Below are positions 52,226 through 60,367 of a stretch of 64,000 nucleotides of DNA, piece after piece. The translations under genes and the position numbers were made by a program. Where the stretch lies: NCBI GenBank assembly GCA_017391465.1, contig JAFOYH010000020.1:28008-92007 (forward strand), written 5' to 3'. Position 1 is the stretch's first letter. The number at the start of each line of letters is the position of its first letter. The notes below the pieces were generated by a model. That model saw nothing but the letters and a program-made list of their open reading frames with translations, was not told the origin of the DNA and did no database searches. The stretch is from Lachnospiraceae bacterium. Lineage in GTDB: Bacteria; Bacillota_A; Clostridia; Lachnospirales; Lachnospiraceae.

Positions 52226-53435
52226 GACATTCCTTTCCGGCATGTCGTCCGGCTAAAATACCGGTAGCCCATGCCCATTGAAGATTATAGCCGCCACATA
52301 TACCATCAACATCCAAAATCTCGCCTGTAAAATATAAGCCCGGATGATATAAAGATTCAAATGTATCTACACTTACATCTGACAAAGCGATACCGCCGGC
52401 ACATACCTGCGCAAATTCATAACCACGACTCTCATAAATTGTTGCAGGAAAATGTTTCAGTATTTTTGCAAGTCTGTCCATATCCGGATAACCTAAAGCA
52501 TCCGTCTTCCCTAACATATGCATGGCTTCATGTATAAGCTTTCGATTTAAAAGTCCTGTTTCAAACACTTCAATAGGTTCTTTTTTAAATCGATTTCTAC
52601 GTTCTCTCAACAACTGAACCAGATCCGTTTCTTTCCACTCTGGAAAAAAATCCATTTCACAAACAACTTTTTGATTTTTCAATAAACCATAAGCTGCCTG
52701 TCCGCTTAATTGAAAAACAGGAATTCCCGAAATACCGTATTCGGTCAACTGGAGTTCGCCAATATGCGTATCCTGTTTTCTGTCATCAATATATAGAGTC
52801 ACTCTTCCTTCTGTACGAATTCCACCTAACGATTTATAGACCTTTTCTTTTGCTTTTAAACCAGTTAAAGCAGGAACAACTGGTGAAATCCGATACCCGA
52901 GTTTTTTTACAAGTTCATATCCGCTTCCATCTGAACCAAGTTTTTCAGAAGCACGGCCGCCTGCAGCAAGAATCACTTTTCTGCAATGAAACACCTCACC
53001 TTTACTGTGGACCTGAAATCCCTTACCCTTAGGTTCGATTTTTTCTACATGGCAGTCCGTCACAATCTGAACTTTCAGATGCTCTAATTCAAAACGCAGA
53101 GCATCCAGAATTGACGCCGCCTGCATCGAATTCGGATAAACATATCCATCTTTCTCTTTTGGAATAATGCCAAGATTCCAAAAGAATTCTTCGGTCTCTT
53201 TATAGCCAAACTTCTTTAATACTCTTTCGACCATATCCGGATTTTTCGTATGATAACATTGTTTATTTAATTTTCGATTCGTATAATTACATCTTCCATT
53301 GCCGGTTGCAAGTAACTTCTTCCCCAATCTTGGCATTCGTTCCAAAATAATTACCGTCGCACCATTCCTCGCCGCACTAATCGCAGCGACCATCCCTGAT
53401 GCTCCACCGCCAATAACAATAATGTCTGATTTCAT
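52203..53435 (-). CDS. HI0933-like NAD(P)/FAD-dependent oxidoreductase
   Basis: This 410-residue flavoprotein has IIVIGGGASGMVAAISAARNGA and RLGKKLLATGNGRCNYTN, the HI0933 (COG2081, aminoacetone oxidase/BaiN-like) signature, then LYFTGEILDVDGICGGYNLQWA. Members bind FAD; physiological substrates are debated, with BaiN-type members acting on bile acid or steroid-like molecules. The ATG at 53435 has no strong Shine-Dalgarno; AGGGAGAT is visible upstream. Confidence 0.9.
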   Translation of the reverse strand: MKSDIIVIGGGASGMVAAISAARNGATVIILERMPRLGKKLLATGNGRCNYTNRKLNKQCYHTKNPDMVERVLKKFGYKETEEFFWNLGIIPKEKDGYVYPNSMQAASILDALRFELEHLKVQIVTDCHVEKIEPKGKGFQVHSKGEVFHCRKVILAAGGRASEKLGSDGSGYELVKKLGYRISPVVPALTGLKAKEKVYKSLGGIRTEGRVTLYIDDRKQDTHIGELQLTEYGISGIPVFQLSGQAAYGLLKNQKVVCEMDFFPEWKETDLVQLLRERRNRFKKEPIEVFETGLLNRKLIHEAMHMLGKTDALGYPDMDRLAKILKHFPATIYESRGYEFAQVCAGGIALSDVSVDTFESLYHPGLYFTGEILDVDGICGGYNLQWAWATGILAGRHAGKECHASHRTN

Positions 53436-53527
53436 TATCGCTTCAATCTCCCAAACTGATTTAATGGTACATAATATCAGATTACATCATACCATAAACT
53501 TTTTAATCATGAAACCCCTGTTTCCAT

Positions 53528-54118
53528 TTAGCTTGAATAGTTTTGAAGAAAATTATATAATTCTACGTCATCTTTTATTTCCATGCCCGTAATCACTTTA
53601 CATTGAATATCCAAAGGTAAATCATAGAGCTTTATATCGGGATACTCATAGACTGTTTTTTTATCACTATGATAAACTACAATTCTACCATATTGATAAA
53701 TCATATAATATCGATGATAATTTTCGTCTGGATAATATAATTTCTTTAATTGAATTTCTTCTGTTGAATATGCTTCTAAATCATATGCAACAAGTCCCTT
53801 TTCCCGTTCCTGAATCGATAAATTATCCATATATTCATTTAAATAAGATAAAAGTTCTTCCTTCTCAAGTCCTAAAAAAACAGCTGGCATTGAAGTTGTA
53901 TTTTTTATTTTTTCTCCACTTTTTAAATCAATAATTTCGGTCACAAGACGTGTTTCCGGCAAAATAAAATTCTTCTTTCCAGCTGTTACAGGAATAATCA
54001 TTGGTTCTTCCGATAAATGTATATTGGATATAGGCCATGCAAAACATAAATATCCGCCACCATATGCCAGAGCTACCAAAAGAACCCACAAAATAAAGCA
54101 GATACATTTTCTTTTCAT
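53528..54118 (-). CDS. Single-span exported protein, BofC C-terminal-like
   Basis: The 196-residue product has an N-terminal TM/signal segment (CFILWVLLVALAYGGGYLCF) and an extracytoplasmic region whose end LYDLPLDIQCKVITGMEIK and DDVELYNFLQNYSS resembles the C-terminal BofC domain of sporulation proteins. ATG 54118 follows AGAGGTGAG; a GTG at 54127 falls inside that site. It lies beside a MATE flippase of the SpoVB group, supporting a spore or envelope role. This is inference from motif memory only. Confidence 0.6.
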   Translation of the reverse strand: MKRKCICFILWVLLVALAYGGGYLCFAWPISNIHLSEEPMIIPVTAGKKNFILPETRLVTEIIDLKSGEKIKNTTSMPAVFLGLEKEELLSYLNEYMDNLSIQEREKGLVAYDLEAYSTEEIQLKKLYYPDENYHRYYMIYQYGRIVVYHSDKKTVYEYPDIKLYDLPLDIQCKVITGMEIKDDVELYNFLQNYSS

Positions 54119-54174
54119 GGTTCTCACCTCTTAAGAAAAGTATCTGCTTTTTATATATTTTTATTCATCAATAA

Positions 54175-55794
54175 TTACAAAAGATGAAAACGATCTAGGA
54201 ATCGTACAATCGCATCCCCTTTTGGAAACATATATAATTCTTCCTCTGTGACACCGCGAGTTAAAACCATAATTACAGCATATATAATCACTGCAATTAG
54301 AATCGATATCATTGTGGAAACCAAATTCGAATGGATCAGATAAATCAAACCTTTATAAACGAAAAATGTGACTGCCCCCATAATCAGAGAGGCAATTGCT
54401 GGTGAAGCCGCCATCTTGACGATATCCATCTCGTAATCAATCAATTTTGCCAGAGATCGAATATTTAGTACACACATACAGAATGAAAATATAATGTTAC
54501 CATATATTAATGCGAAAATATGTAAATCCGCAAATGCCAAAAGTACAACTGTAAAGACAATATGCACACCTAATGAAATAGCTGCATTGATTACCGGAAT
54601 ACGCATATAATTGCTTCCCTGCAAAATCGTTGATGTTAATGTTGAAAATGCATAAAAAACAATGGTCACAGCACCTACAGCGAGCATTCTTCCAGGCAGC
54701 GTTGTAGCATCATTAAAAAGCATCTGCATGATCGGACCACCCATAACAGCAACACCTACAGCACACGGAATAGCAATCAACAAAGTAAATCGAATAACTG
54801 TATCAATCTGTTCGCGTACCTGCTGTTTATCATTAATGGCAATTGCACCTGCAATCCCCGGCATCATTGCAACAGTTAATGCAGCTGTTATACCTAATGG
54901 CAGATTAATCAATAATTGATATTTCGAACTGTAAATTCCATACAGTGAACTTATGAAACTTGACTGATAACCAATTGCTTTTAATATATTACTGAAAAGT
55001 GATGAATCCAGTAAACTGCTGATCTGATAAATCGTCGATGTCAGAATCAATGGTAATACAGTCAAGCCAATTAAACGATAAACATCCTGATCCGACATTG
55101 CTTTTTTCGTTGGATCTTTTTTTATCCTTCTTCTTATCACCGGCTGGTTGGAAGTATATACAAAATACAGGAATACCAAACTTGCAACAGCACCCATCAA
55201 GGTTCCCATTGTTCCACCGGCCGCACCGTAGGCTGCGCCTTTGGAAATAAGGATAGCGGCTGCCACAACGGATACAATAGCATTAATAATCTGCTCGACC
55301 ACCTGTGAAAAAGCTGTCGGCGTCATATTTCCAAGACCCTGTGTGTATCCACGGAATACCCCCATTACTGCACATACAAATACTGTAGGAGCAAGAACAC
55401 GCAATGCAGGAGCCACTTCAGTAATACCGCCAAACATAACTTTTGAAATAAAAGGTGCTCCAATGAATGTGATTAAAGCTAAACTTCCACTCAATACTGC
55501 GGCAAATTTTATGGAACAACGAAAAACAGCCTGTGCATTCTTATATTCTTTTTTTGCGATTCGGGCAGCTGTTAGTTTAGATACTGCAACAGGAATGGCA
55601 CTTGTCGAAAGTATTACCAGAAATGAATACACTTCAAATGCAAAGCCATAGTATCCCATACCTTCATTGCCCACGATATTGGTTAATGGAATACGGTAAA
55701 TAATACCGATCAAACGCACAACAATTGATGCAAGAGCCAGGATACTCCCTTGAACAATCAGGTTCTTGCCGGCGTTATTTTTACGATTGCCCAT
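54175..55794 (-). CDS. MATE-like polysaccharide/lipid flippase (SpoVB/MurJ-related)
   Basis: This 539-residue membrane protein has about 14 spans and starts GKNLIVQGSILALASIVVRLIG, with YRIPLTNIVGNEGMGYYGFAF, typical of the polysaccharide biosynthesis protein group that contains SpoVB and YtgP. Members flip lipid-linked wall precursors. AAGAGGTG precedes the ATG. Whether it acts in vegetative wall synthesis or cortex formation is uncertain. Confidence 0.88.
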   Translation of the reverse strand: MGNRKNNAGKNLIVQGSILALASIVVRLIGIIYRIPLTNIVGNEGMGYYGFAFEVYSFLVILSTSAIPVAVSKLTAARIAKKEYKNAQAVFRCSIKFAAVLSGSLALITFIGAPFISKVMFGGITEVAPALRVLAPTVFVCAVMGVFRGYTQGLGNMTPTAFSQVVEQIINAIVSVVAAAILISKGAAYGAAGGTMGTLMGAVASLVFLYFVYTSNQPVIRRRIKKDPTKKAMSDQDVYRLIGLTVLPLILTSTIYQISSLLDSSLFSNILKAIGYQSSFISSLYGIYSSKYQLLINLPLGITAALTVAMMPGIAGAIAINDKQQVREQIDTVIRFTLLIAIPCAVGVAVMGGPIMQMLFNDATTLPGRMLAVGAVTIVFYAFSTLTSTILQGSNYMRIPVINAAISLGVHIVFTVVLLAFADLHIFALIYGNIIFSFCMCVLNIRSLAKLIDYEMDIVKMAASPAIASLIMGAVTFFVYKGLIYLIHSNLVSTMISILIAVIIYAVIMVLTRGVTEEELYMFPKGDAIVRFLDRFHLL

Positions 55795-55819
55795 AATACA
55801 CCTCTTTCATGGCATTCTA

Positions 55820-56884
55820 TTATTCACAGATAACTGGTGTATCTGATGGTACAATAGAAATGTAGGATTTACCACAATTCAGATAAACAGGTGAACCATC
55901 TTCATAATAATACATCGTACGATCATTTTCAGAAGCACGTTTCCATGTAATATTTTCTGCTTTTCCATTTGTGATCAATAATCCTTTTCCAGAACCAGTC
56001 AATGCAAAGTCTTTATGTCCTTCATCGCTGATCAAATCATAGGTTGTGTACTGTACAATAAGATTTTTAAATTTAAGCTGTTCGCCATTTTCCTCATCAA
56101 CATGGGCACTATTATACTGATAACGGTAATAAAGGCCTTCTTCTTCGTTATATTCAAACCATGGATTTGCATAATAGAATGGCATAGTTACTTTATTCGC
56201 GTCAACACCATTTTCCAATGTGATTTCTTCTGTTTTAAAGTTCAATCGGCCTTCGTAATCTTCCGGATAATCACGTGTAAGTCCTGTATATTCTAAACCT
56301 TTTAACAGGCCGTCTTTGCTGGAGAATACATTATGTGGTGCCACACGGTCTGCACTTCGATAGAACACAGCTTCACTATATCCAGAAAGACCGCTGATGG
56401 TCTGATAACCGGCATTTATACGTTCTTCAGCAAAAATGGACTGACCATAATGTGTAAAAATAGCCTCTTCATCTTTAGCGAAATCCATATAATAATGACG
56501 GGCACTTCGAATCGAACCAACTTTATTTAAGTTTTCAATATCCTGAAAAACACCCATTAAACGTGTAATATCTGCCTCTACAAGACATTCATATAAAATA
56601 TCTGCCTGGCTGATTCCACTCTGAGGAAGACATTCATCAATATTGTTAATCATAATTGCAAATGGACGTGCTGCACCAACGGCTTCATCAACCACTTCAC
56701 CGGTCAAATAACTATACATCTGACCTTCAGCCAATTCTTCTCGTGTTTCTTTGACCACTTCACTTTCAACTTCCGTTGTTGTCTTTGATTCTTTAACTGC
56801 TTCTGTTTCTTCTTTACCGCCACATGCAGTCAATCCAAGCATTGTTACCAAGGCTAAAATAACAAACAAGTTTCTCTTTTTCAT
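55820..56884 (-). CDS. DUF3048 (YerB-like) lipoprotein
   Basis: This 354-residue exported protein has a lipoprotein signal (NLFVILALVTMLGLTACGG) then a Glu-rich linker and the DUF3048 regions ARPFAIMINNIDECLPQSGI, QADILYECLVEADITRLMGVF, SIRSARHYYMDFAKDEEAIF and YQYNSAHVDEENGEQL. YerB is a spore/envelope-related lipoprotein of unknown function in Bacillus. ATG 56884 has AAAGGAGA upstream; the longer open frame has no ribosome binding site. Confidence 0.92.
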   Translation of the reverse strand: MKKRNLFVILALVTMLGLTACGGKEETEAVKESKTTTEVESEVVKETREELAEGQMYSYLTGEVVDEAVGAARPFAIMINNIDECLPQSGISQADILYECLVEADITRLMGVFQDIENLNKVGSIRSARHYYMDFAKDEEAIFTHYGQSIFAEERINAGYQTISGLSGYSEAVFYRSADRVAPHNVFSSKDGLLKGLEYTGLTRDYPEDYEGRLNFKTEEITLENGVDANKVTMPFYYANPWFEYNEEEGLYYRYQYNSAHVDEENGEQLKFKNLIVQYTTYDLISDEGHKDFALTGSGKGLLITNGKAENITWKRASENDRTMYYYEDGSPVYLNCGKSYISIVPSDTPVICE

Positions 56885-56912
56885 ATTTCTGTCTCCTTTT
56901 CTCATGTATATT

Positions 56913-57413
56913 TTAACGGTGAAGCCCCACACGTTCCAAGATTTCTTCCTGACGAAGTTCCATGTCGATACGTTCATCTTCTTCCATATGATCAAAGCCA
57001 AAAAGATGAAGCATACTATGAGCTGTCAAAAATCCAAGTTCCCGCTCTTTCGAATGACCGTAAGCTTCTGCCTGTTCAATGACTTTTTCGACAGAAATAA
57101 TAATGTCACCTAATACGAGTTCACCACTATCCGGATCAAAGCATTCTTCTTCCGGTAATTCATCAATAAACGAGAAATCTCCCGGAATATCATAATCCAG
57201 CATTGGAAATGAAAGGACATCTGTTGATTTTGCCAGTCCCCGATGTTCTTCATTAATACTTGCAATTGAAGGATTATCCGTCAATATCACGTTTACCTCC
57301 GCCTCATAAGGACATTCATAAAAGTCTAAAGCCGTATCTACAACATTGCAAATAATATCTTCGACTGGAATATCCAATGAAAGGTCCGTTTCATATTCTA
57401 TATGAAGCGACAT
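56913..57413 (-). CDS. ybeY: Endoribonuclease YbeY
   Basis: YbeY is a zinc endoribonuclease acting in 16S rRNA 3'-end maturation and quality control. The 166-residue product has the H-x3-H-x5-H motif HSMLHLFGFDH and the conserved Asp/Arg region LAKSTDVLSFPM. GGAGTTGA precedes the ATG. It follows phoH by 2 bases, the standard phoH-ybeY order. Confidence 0.96.
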   Translation of the reverse strand: MSLHIEYETDLSLDIPVEDIICNVVDTALDFYECPYEAEVNVILTDNPSIASINEEHRGLAKSTDVLSFPMLDYDIPGDFSFIDELPEEECFDPDSGELVLGDIIISVEKVIEQAEAYGHSKERELGFLTAHSMLHLFGFDHMEEDERIDMELRQEEILERVGLHR

Positions 57414-57415
57414 AA

Positions 57416-58414
57416 TTAATCAACTCCTTTTCGTTTTTTCATTCGTGTCGCACGAGACTCCCTCTGCTCGTAATCATCATATGCCTTAACAATTTTCTGC
57501 ACGAGTGGATGACGTACAACATCTTTGTTTGAAAGCATACTAATGCCAATATCATCAATGTTTTTTAAGACCTTCAAAGCCACATCCAGCCCGGAACTTT
57601 GTCCGGAAGGTAAATCTTTCTGACTCAAATCTCCGGTTATGATGACTTTTGATCCAAAACCCACACGGGTTAAAAACATTTTCATCTGAGCCGGCGTCGT
57701 GTTTTGGGCTTCGTCCAGTACAATAAAAGAATTATCTAAAGTTCGACCTCGCATATAGGCCAGCGGTGCAACTTCAATCAGACCTTTTTCCATATTTTTC
57801 AAATAAGCATCTGCACCCATGATTTCATAAAGAGCATCATATAAAGGTCTTAAATACGGATCGATCTTGCTCTGAAGATCTCCCGGAAGAAAACCAAGTT
57901 TTTCACCTGCTTCAATAGCCGGTCGTGTGAGAATGATTCGATTGACTTCGTTATTTTTAAATGCCGTGATTGCCATCGCCATCGCCAGATAAGTTTTCCC
58001 TGTACCTGCAGGACCAATTCCAAAAACAATCATCTTATTACGAATCTGTTCAACATATGCCTTTTGTCCAAGTGTCTTCGGTTTTATAGGTTTGCCGTTA
58101 ATCGTATGACAGATAATATCTTTATTCAAGGTAACAATTGAAGACTCGTTGTTATCAAATGAAAGTGACAATGCGTAATTCACATTTTGCTCTGTAATTA
58201 TTTCACCTTTTTTTGACAACTCTACAAGATTTAAAAAAATACTCTTTGCTTTTGACACCTGAACGGCGTCACCAATAAGTTTCATCATATGATCGCGAAC
58301 GATTACCGTTACATTTAACGTGCGCTCGATCTTTTTTATATATATATCAAACTGCCCAAAGACATTCCTTGCATGTTCAGCCGGAATATCAATCATCGTT
58401 TCTGTTATACTCAT
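57416..58414 (-). CDS. phoH: PhoH-like ATPase
   Basis: PhoH family proteins are P-loop ATPases with likely RNA-related function, coupled to YbeY. The 332-residue product has a KH-like N-terminus, then Walker A FGIGPAGTGKTYLAM, Walker B FIVLDEAQNTTP and ITGDLSQKDLPSGQ. ATG 58414 has GGAG upstream. Its start overlaps yqfD by 26 bases, suggesting coupling. Confidence 0.96.
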   Translation of the reverse strand: MSITETMIDIPAEHARNVFGQFDIYIKKIERTLNVTVIVRDHMMKLIGDAVQVSKAKSIFLNLVELSKKGEIITEQNVNYALSLSFDNNESSIVTLNKDIICHTINGKPIKPKTLGQKAYVEQIRNKMIVFGIGPAGTGKTYLAMAMAITAFKNNEVNRIILTRPAIEAGEKLGFLPGDLQSKIDPYLRPLYDALYEIMGADAYLKNMEKGLIEVAPLAYMRGRTLDNSFIVLDEAQNTTPAQMKMFLTRVGFGSKVIITGDLSQKDLPSGQSSGLDVALKVLKNIDDIGISMLSNKDVVRHPLVQKIVKAYDDYEQRESRATRMKKRKGVD

Positions 58415-59624
58415 AGAACTCTCCATTCTCTATAGTTTCATCGAAATCGACCTCTTCATTCGAACGAATACCAGCAGACTGAATCAACACAAGATATCCT
58501 TTCGCTACCAGCCGATCTTCATACATATCTATTCTAACATTATTTTCAACAATTTGTACACCTTTTTCCGTAAATTCATGAAACATATCTGACATTTTCT
58601 TTGTCATATATTCTTTTGCGTGTGTTAATGTTTCAAGTGTAGAAATACATTTATAGTTTTGATAGGTATCCTTTTGTAATTGAAAACCTTTGATTGGAGA
58701 CCATATTTCTGAAAAACAAATATATGAATCGGAATGATCCATGGATGGTTGGTGTCCCACATTCCACATATGATTTCCTAATGCGATGATCCAATTCTTT
58801 TTAACTTCTTCATATTTTTTTCCTTGTTGATTAAAATAAACCGTATATTCTACAGGATAATTCATACGTACATAAACATCTCCATCTGCACCTACCATGC
58901 GTTCTTCAACAACATTCATTGCATCATCATATATATGGATCACACCGTCAATTAATAAATCTCCCGCTTTCACTTGATCTCCAATGGTTACATTCGGTGT
59001 TCCGCTACGTGTGATCATAGATACAATTTCTCCATCAACTCCCGAATAAATCGATGATACAGATTGTTGAATATTTTTATCCGGATAATGAACCATTTCT
59101 TCCAGTGAAATCATCAAAGATGTACCTTCTGTACGAACAGAAACCCATGAAATATCTGAAAAAGCTAATCGAAGATTTTCTTCGAGTTCTGAACTATTGA
59201 TGTCCGATTTCATCATCCCTAAAGAAATGTGTTCATTTTGACGCAAGTATTTTGTCAAGCATTCATTTGTATAAAATGAATTTCCCTGGTATTCGATTCT
59301 CCATATGCATGAAGTCAATGCATATAATATAAAAATACATACGATACAACCGATCCATAATCCATGACGTTTTTTTAAAAACAAAAAAACAAATGGCATT
59401 CCATGTCGTTCAATAATTCGTAAGCGAACCCGGGTTTTTTTAAGAAAAAATCGTATTTTCCAAAAGTCGTCCAAAGATAAATAAGCTGTCCATATACCCT
59501 CCTTATATTTCATACTCCAAAAATGAATATCGTGGTTATGACACATATTAAATAATCGCTCGAAATCACCATTTTTAAATGTGCACTTCAAATATCCTCT
59601 GTACCATTGCATTATTTTTCGCAT
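58389..59624 (-). CDS. yqfD: Sporulation protein YqfD
   Basis: YqfD is a membrane-anchored sporulation protein of the YqfC-YqfD pair, whose role is not fully known. The 411-residue product has a TM segment near residue 90-115 (LWIGCIVCIFILYALTSCIW) and an extracellular region with SMITRSGTPNVTIGDQVKAGDLLIDG, a biotinyl/lipoyl-like fold. GTG 59648 and ATG 59624 are in frame; the latter has GGCGGTG upstream. Presence of both YqfC and YqfD supports a spore-forming lineage. Confidence 0.92.
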   Translation of the reverse strand: MRKIMQWYRGYLKCTFKNGDFERLFNMCHNHDIHFWSMKYKEGIWTAYLSLDDFWKIRFFLKKTRVRLRIIERHGMPFVFLFLKKRHGLWIGCIVCIFILYALTSCIWRIEYQGNSFYTNECLTKYLRQNEHISLGMMKSDINSSELEENLRLAFSDISWVSVRTEGTSLMISLEEMVHYPDKNIQQSVSSIYSGVDGEIVSMITRSGTPNVTIGDQVKAGDLLIDGVIHIYDDAMNVVEERMVGADGDVYVRMNYPVEYTVYFNQQGKKYEEVKKNWIIALGNHMWNVGHQPSMDHSDSYICFSEIWSPIKGFQLQKDTYQNYKCISTLETLTHAKEYMTKKMSDMFHEFTEKGVQIVENNVRIDMYEDRLVAKGYLVLIQSAGIRSNEEVDFDETIENGEFYEYNRNDD

Positions 59625-59640
59625 GAAACGGCACCGCCTT

Positions 59641-59904
59641 TCATCCACCCAGATAGGTTATCGATACAATATATCCCCGAATACAAATTTCATCTTCATC
59701 AAAAAAATCAATATTTAAACCTTCTCCTTTTATTAGTAATCTTTTTTTATTTAACAATAAACTTATTTCATTCGGATTATATTGAAGTATTTTTTTATAA
59801 TTTAATATTTTAAGAACATCTTGACCACTCAAATAGATAAACGGCATGTTTGAATCCAACAATTCAGGCATCATTATATTCTTTTTCATTGCTATGCGTT
59901 CCAT
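59641..59904 (-). CDS. yqfC: Sporulation protein YqfC
   Basis: This 87-residue product has FIYLSGQDVLKILNYKKIL, LLNKKRLLIKGEGLNIDFFDED and EICIRGYIVSITYLGG, fitting the YabP/YqfC family with its beta-rich fold. In Bacillus it is under SigE control. ATG 59904 lacks a good ribosome binding site; ATG 59889 is an alternative that would suit a SigE-like promoter at 59914-59943. It overlaps yqfD only if yqfD begins at 59648. Confidence 0.88.
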   Translation of the reverse strand: MERIAMKKNIMMPELLDSNMPFIYLSGQDVLKILNYKKILQYNPNEISLLLNKKRLLIKGEGLNIDFFDEDEICIRGYIVSITYLGG

Positions 59905-59913
59905 TTTTTATTA

Positions 59914-59943
59914 TATCTATGGTTATCTAAAACAAATTATTCG
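59914..59943 (-). promoter_or_regulatory. Possible SigE-type promoter of yqfC
   Basis: Minus strand CGAATAAT (59936-59943, ATA core), 14-base spacer, CATAGATA (59914-59921), similar to SigE -35 (ATA) and -10 (CATAnnnT) elements. The predicted start point is very close to ATG 59904, favouring translation from 59889. It is a weak match. Confidence 0.35.
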
Positions 59944-60027
59944 ATGATCTTATTCACGGATATTTCTTATCACAAAACTACGTATTCATCTGTAATGTAC
60001 TTTTTTATCGAATAAATCTATGATAAC

Positions 60028-60060
60028 GCAAAAAAAGCTATAACTTACGTTATAGCTTTT
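60028..60060 (-). terminator. Terminator after rpsU
   Basis: AAAAGCTATAAC (60033-60044) pairs perfectly with GTTATAGCTTTT (60049-60060), and the minus strand continues TTGCG after a six-base T-run. It isolates rpsU from the yqfC transcript. Confidence 0.9.
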
Positions 60061-60079
60061 ATATCCAGGTATCCGAAGA

Positions 60080-60256
60080 TTATTTATATTTGCGCTTTCT
60101 AGCAGCTTCTGATTTTTTCTTACGTCTAACACTTGGTTTTTCGTAATGTTCTCTCTTACGAATTTCCTGCTGAATTCCAGCCTTTGCACAGTTTCTTTTG
60201 AATCTGCGTAAAGCACTGTCCAATGTTTCGTTTTCTTTAACGATTACGTTTGACAT
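60080..60256 (-). CDS. rpsU: 30S ribosomal protein S21
   Basis: S21 helps translation initiation on the 30S subunit. The 58-residue product begins [21 protein letters not shown], continues with [22 protein letters not shown] and ends in a basic [13 protein letters not shown] tail, the canonical S21 layout. The gene is short and easily missed. Its start ATG 60256 has GGAGGGAGG about 12 bases upstream plus AAGGGTG closer. A promoter lies at 60332-60359 and a terminator follows. Confidence 0.97.
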   Translation of the reverse strand: MSNVIVKENETLDSALRRFKRNCAKAGIQQEIRKREHYEKPSVRRKKKSEAARKRKYK

Positions 60257-60276
60257 AGCTCACCCTTACCTCCCTC

Positions 60277-60302
60277 CAGTTGCGTATTGCGCTATACAAC
60301 TG
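60277..60302 (-). promoter_or_regulatory. Stem-loop in the rpsU leader
   Basis: CAGTTG (60277-60282) pairs with CAACTG (60297-60302), with an inner GCG/CGC stem. On the minus strand its 3' arm ends one base before GGAGGGAGG, so a folded stem could affect ribosome access. Confidence 0.55.
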
Positions 60303-60331
60303 TAGGTTTATTTTCACATAGCACTGTTAAC

Positions 60332-60359
60332 AGTATAGCATATTTTCTCAATTCGTCAA
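60332..60359 (-). promoter_or_regulatory. Promoter of rpsU
   Basis: Minus strand TTGACG (60354-60359), 16-base spacer, TATACT (60332-60337). Confidence 0.65.
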
Positions 60360-60367
60360 TAATTATT

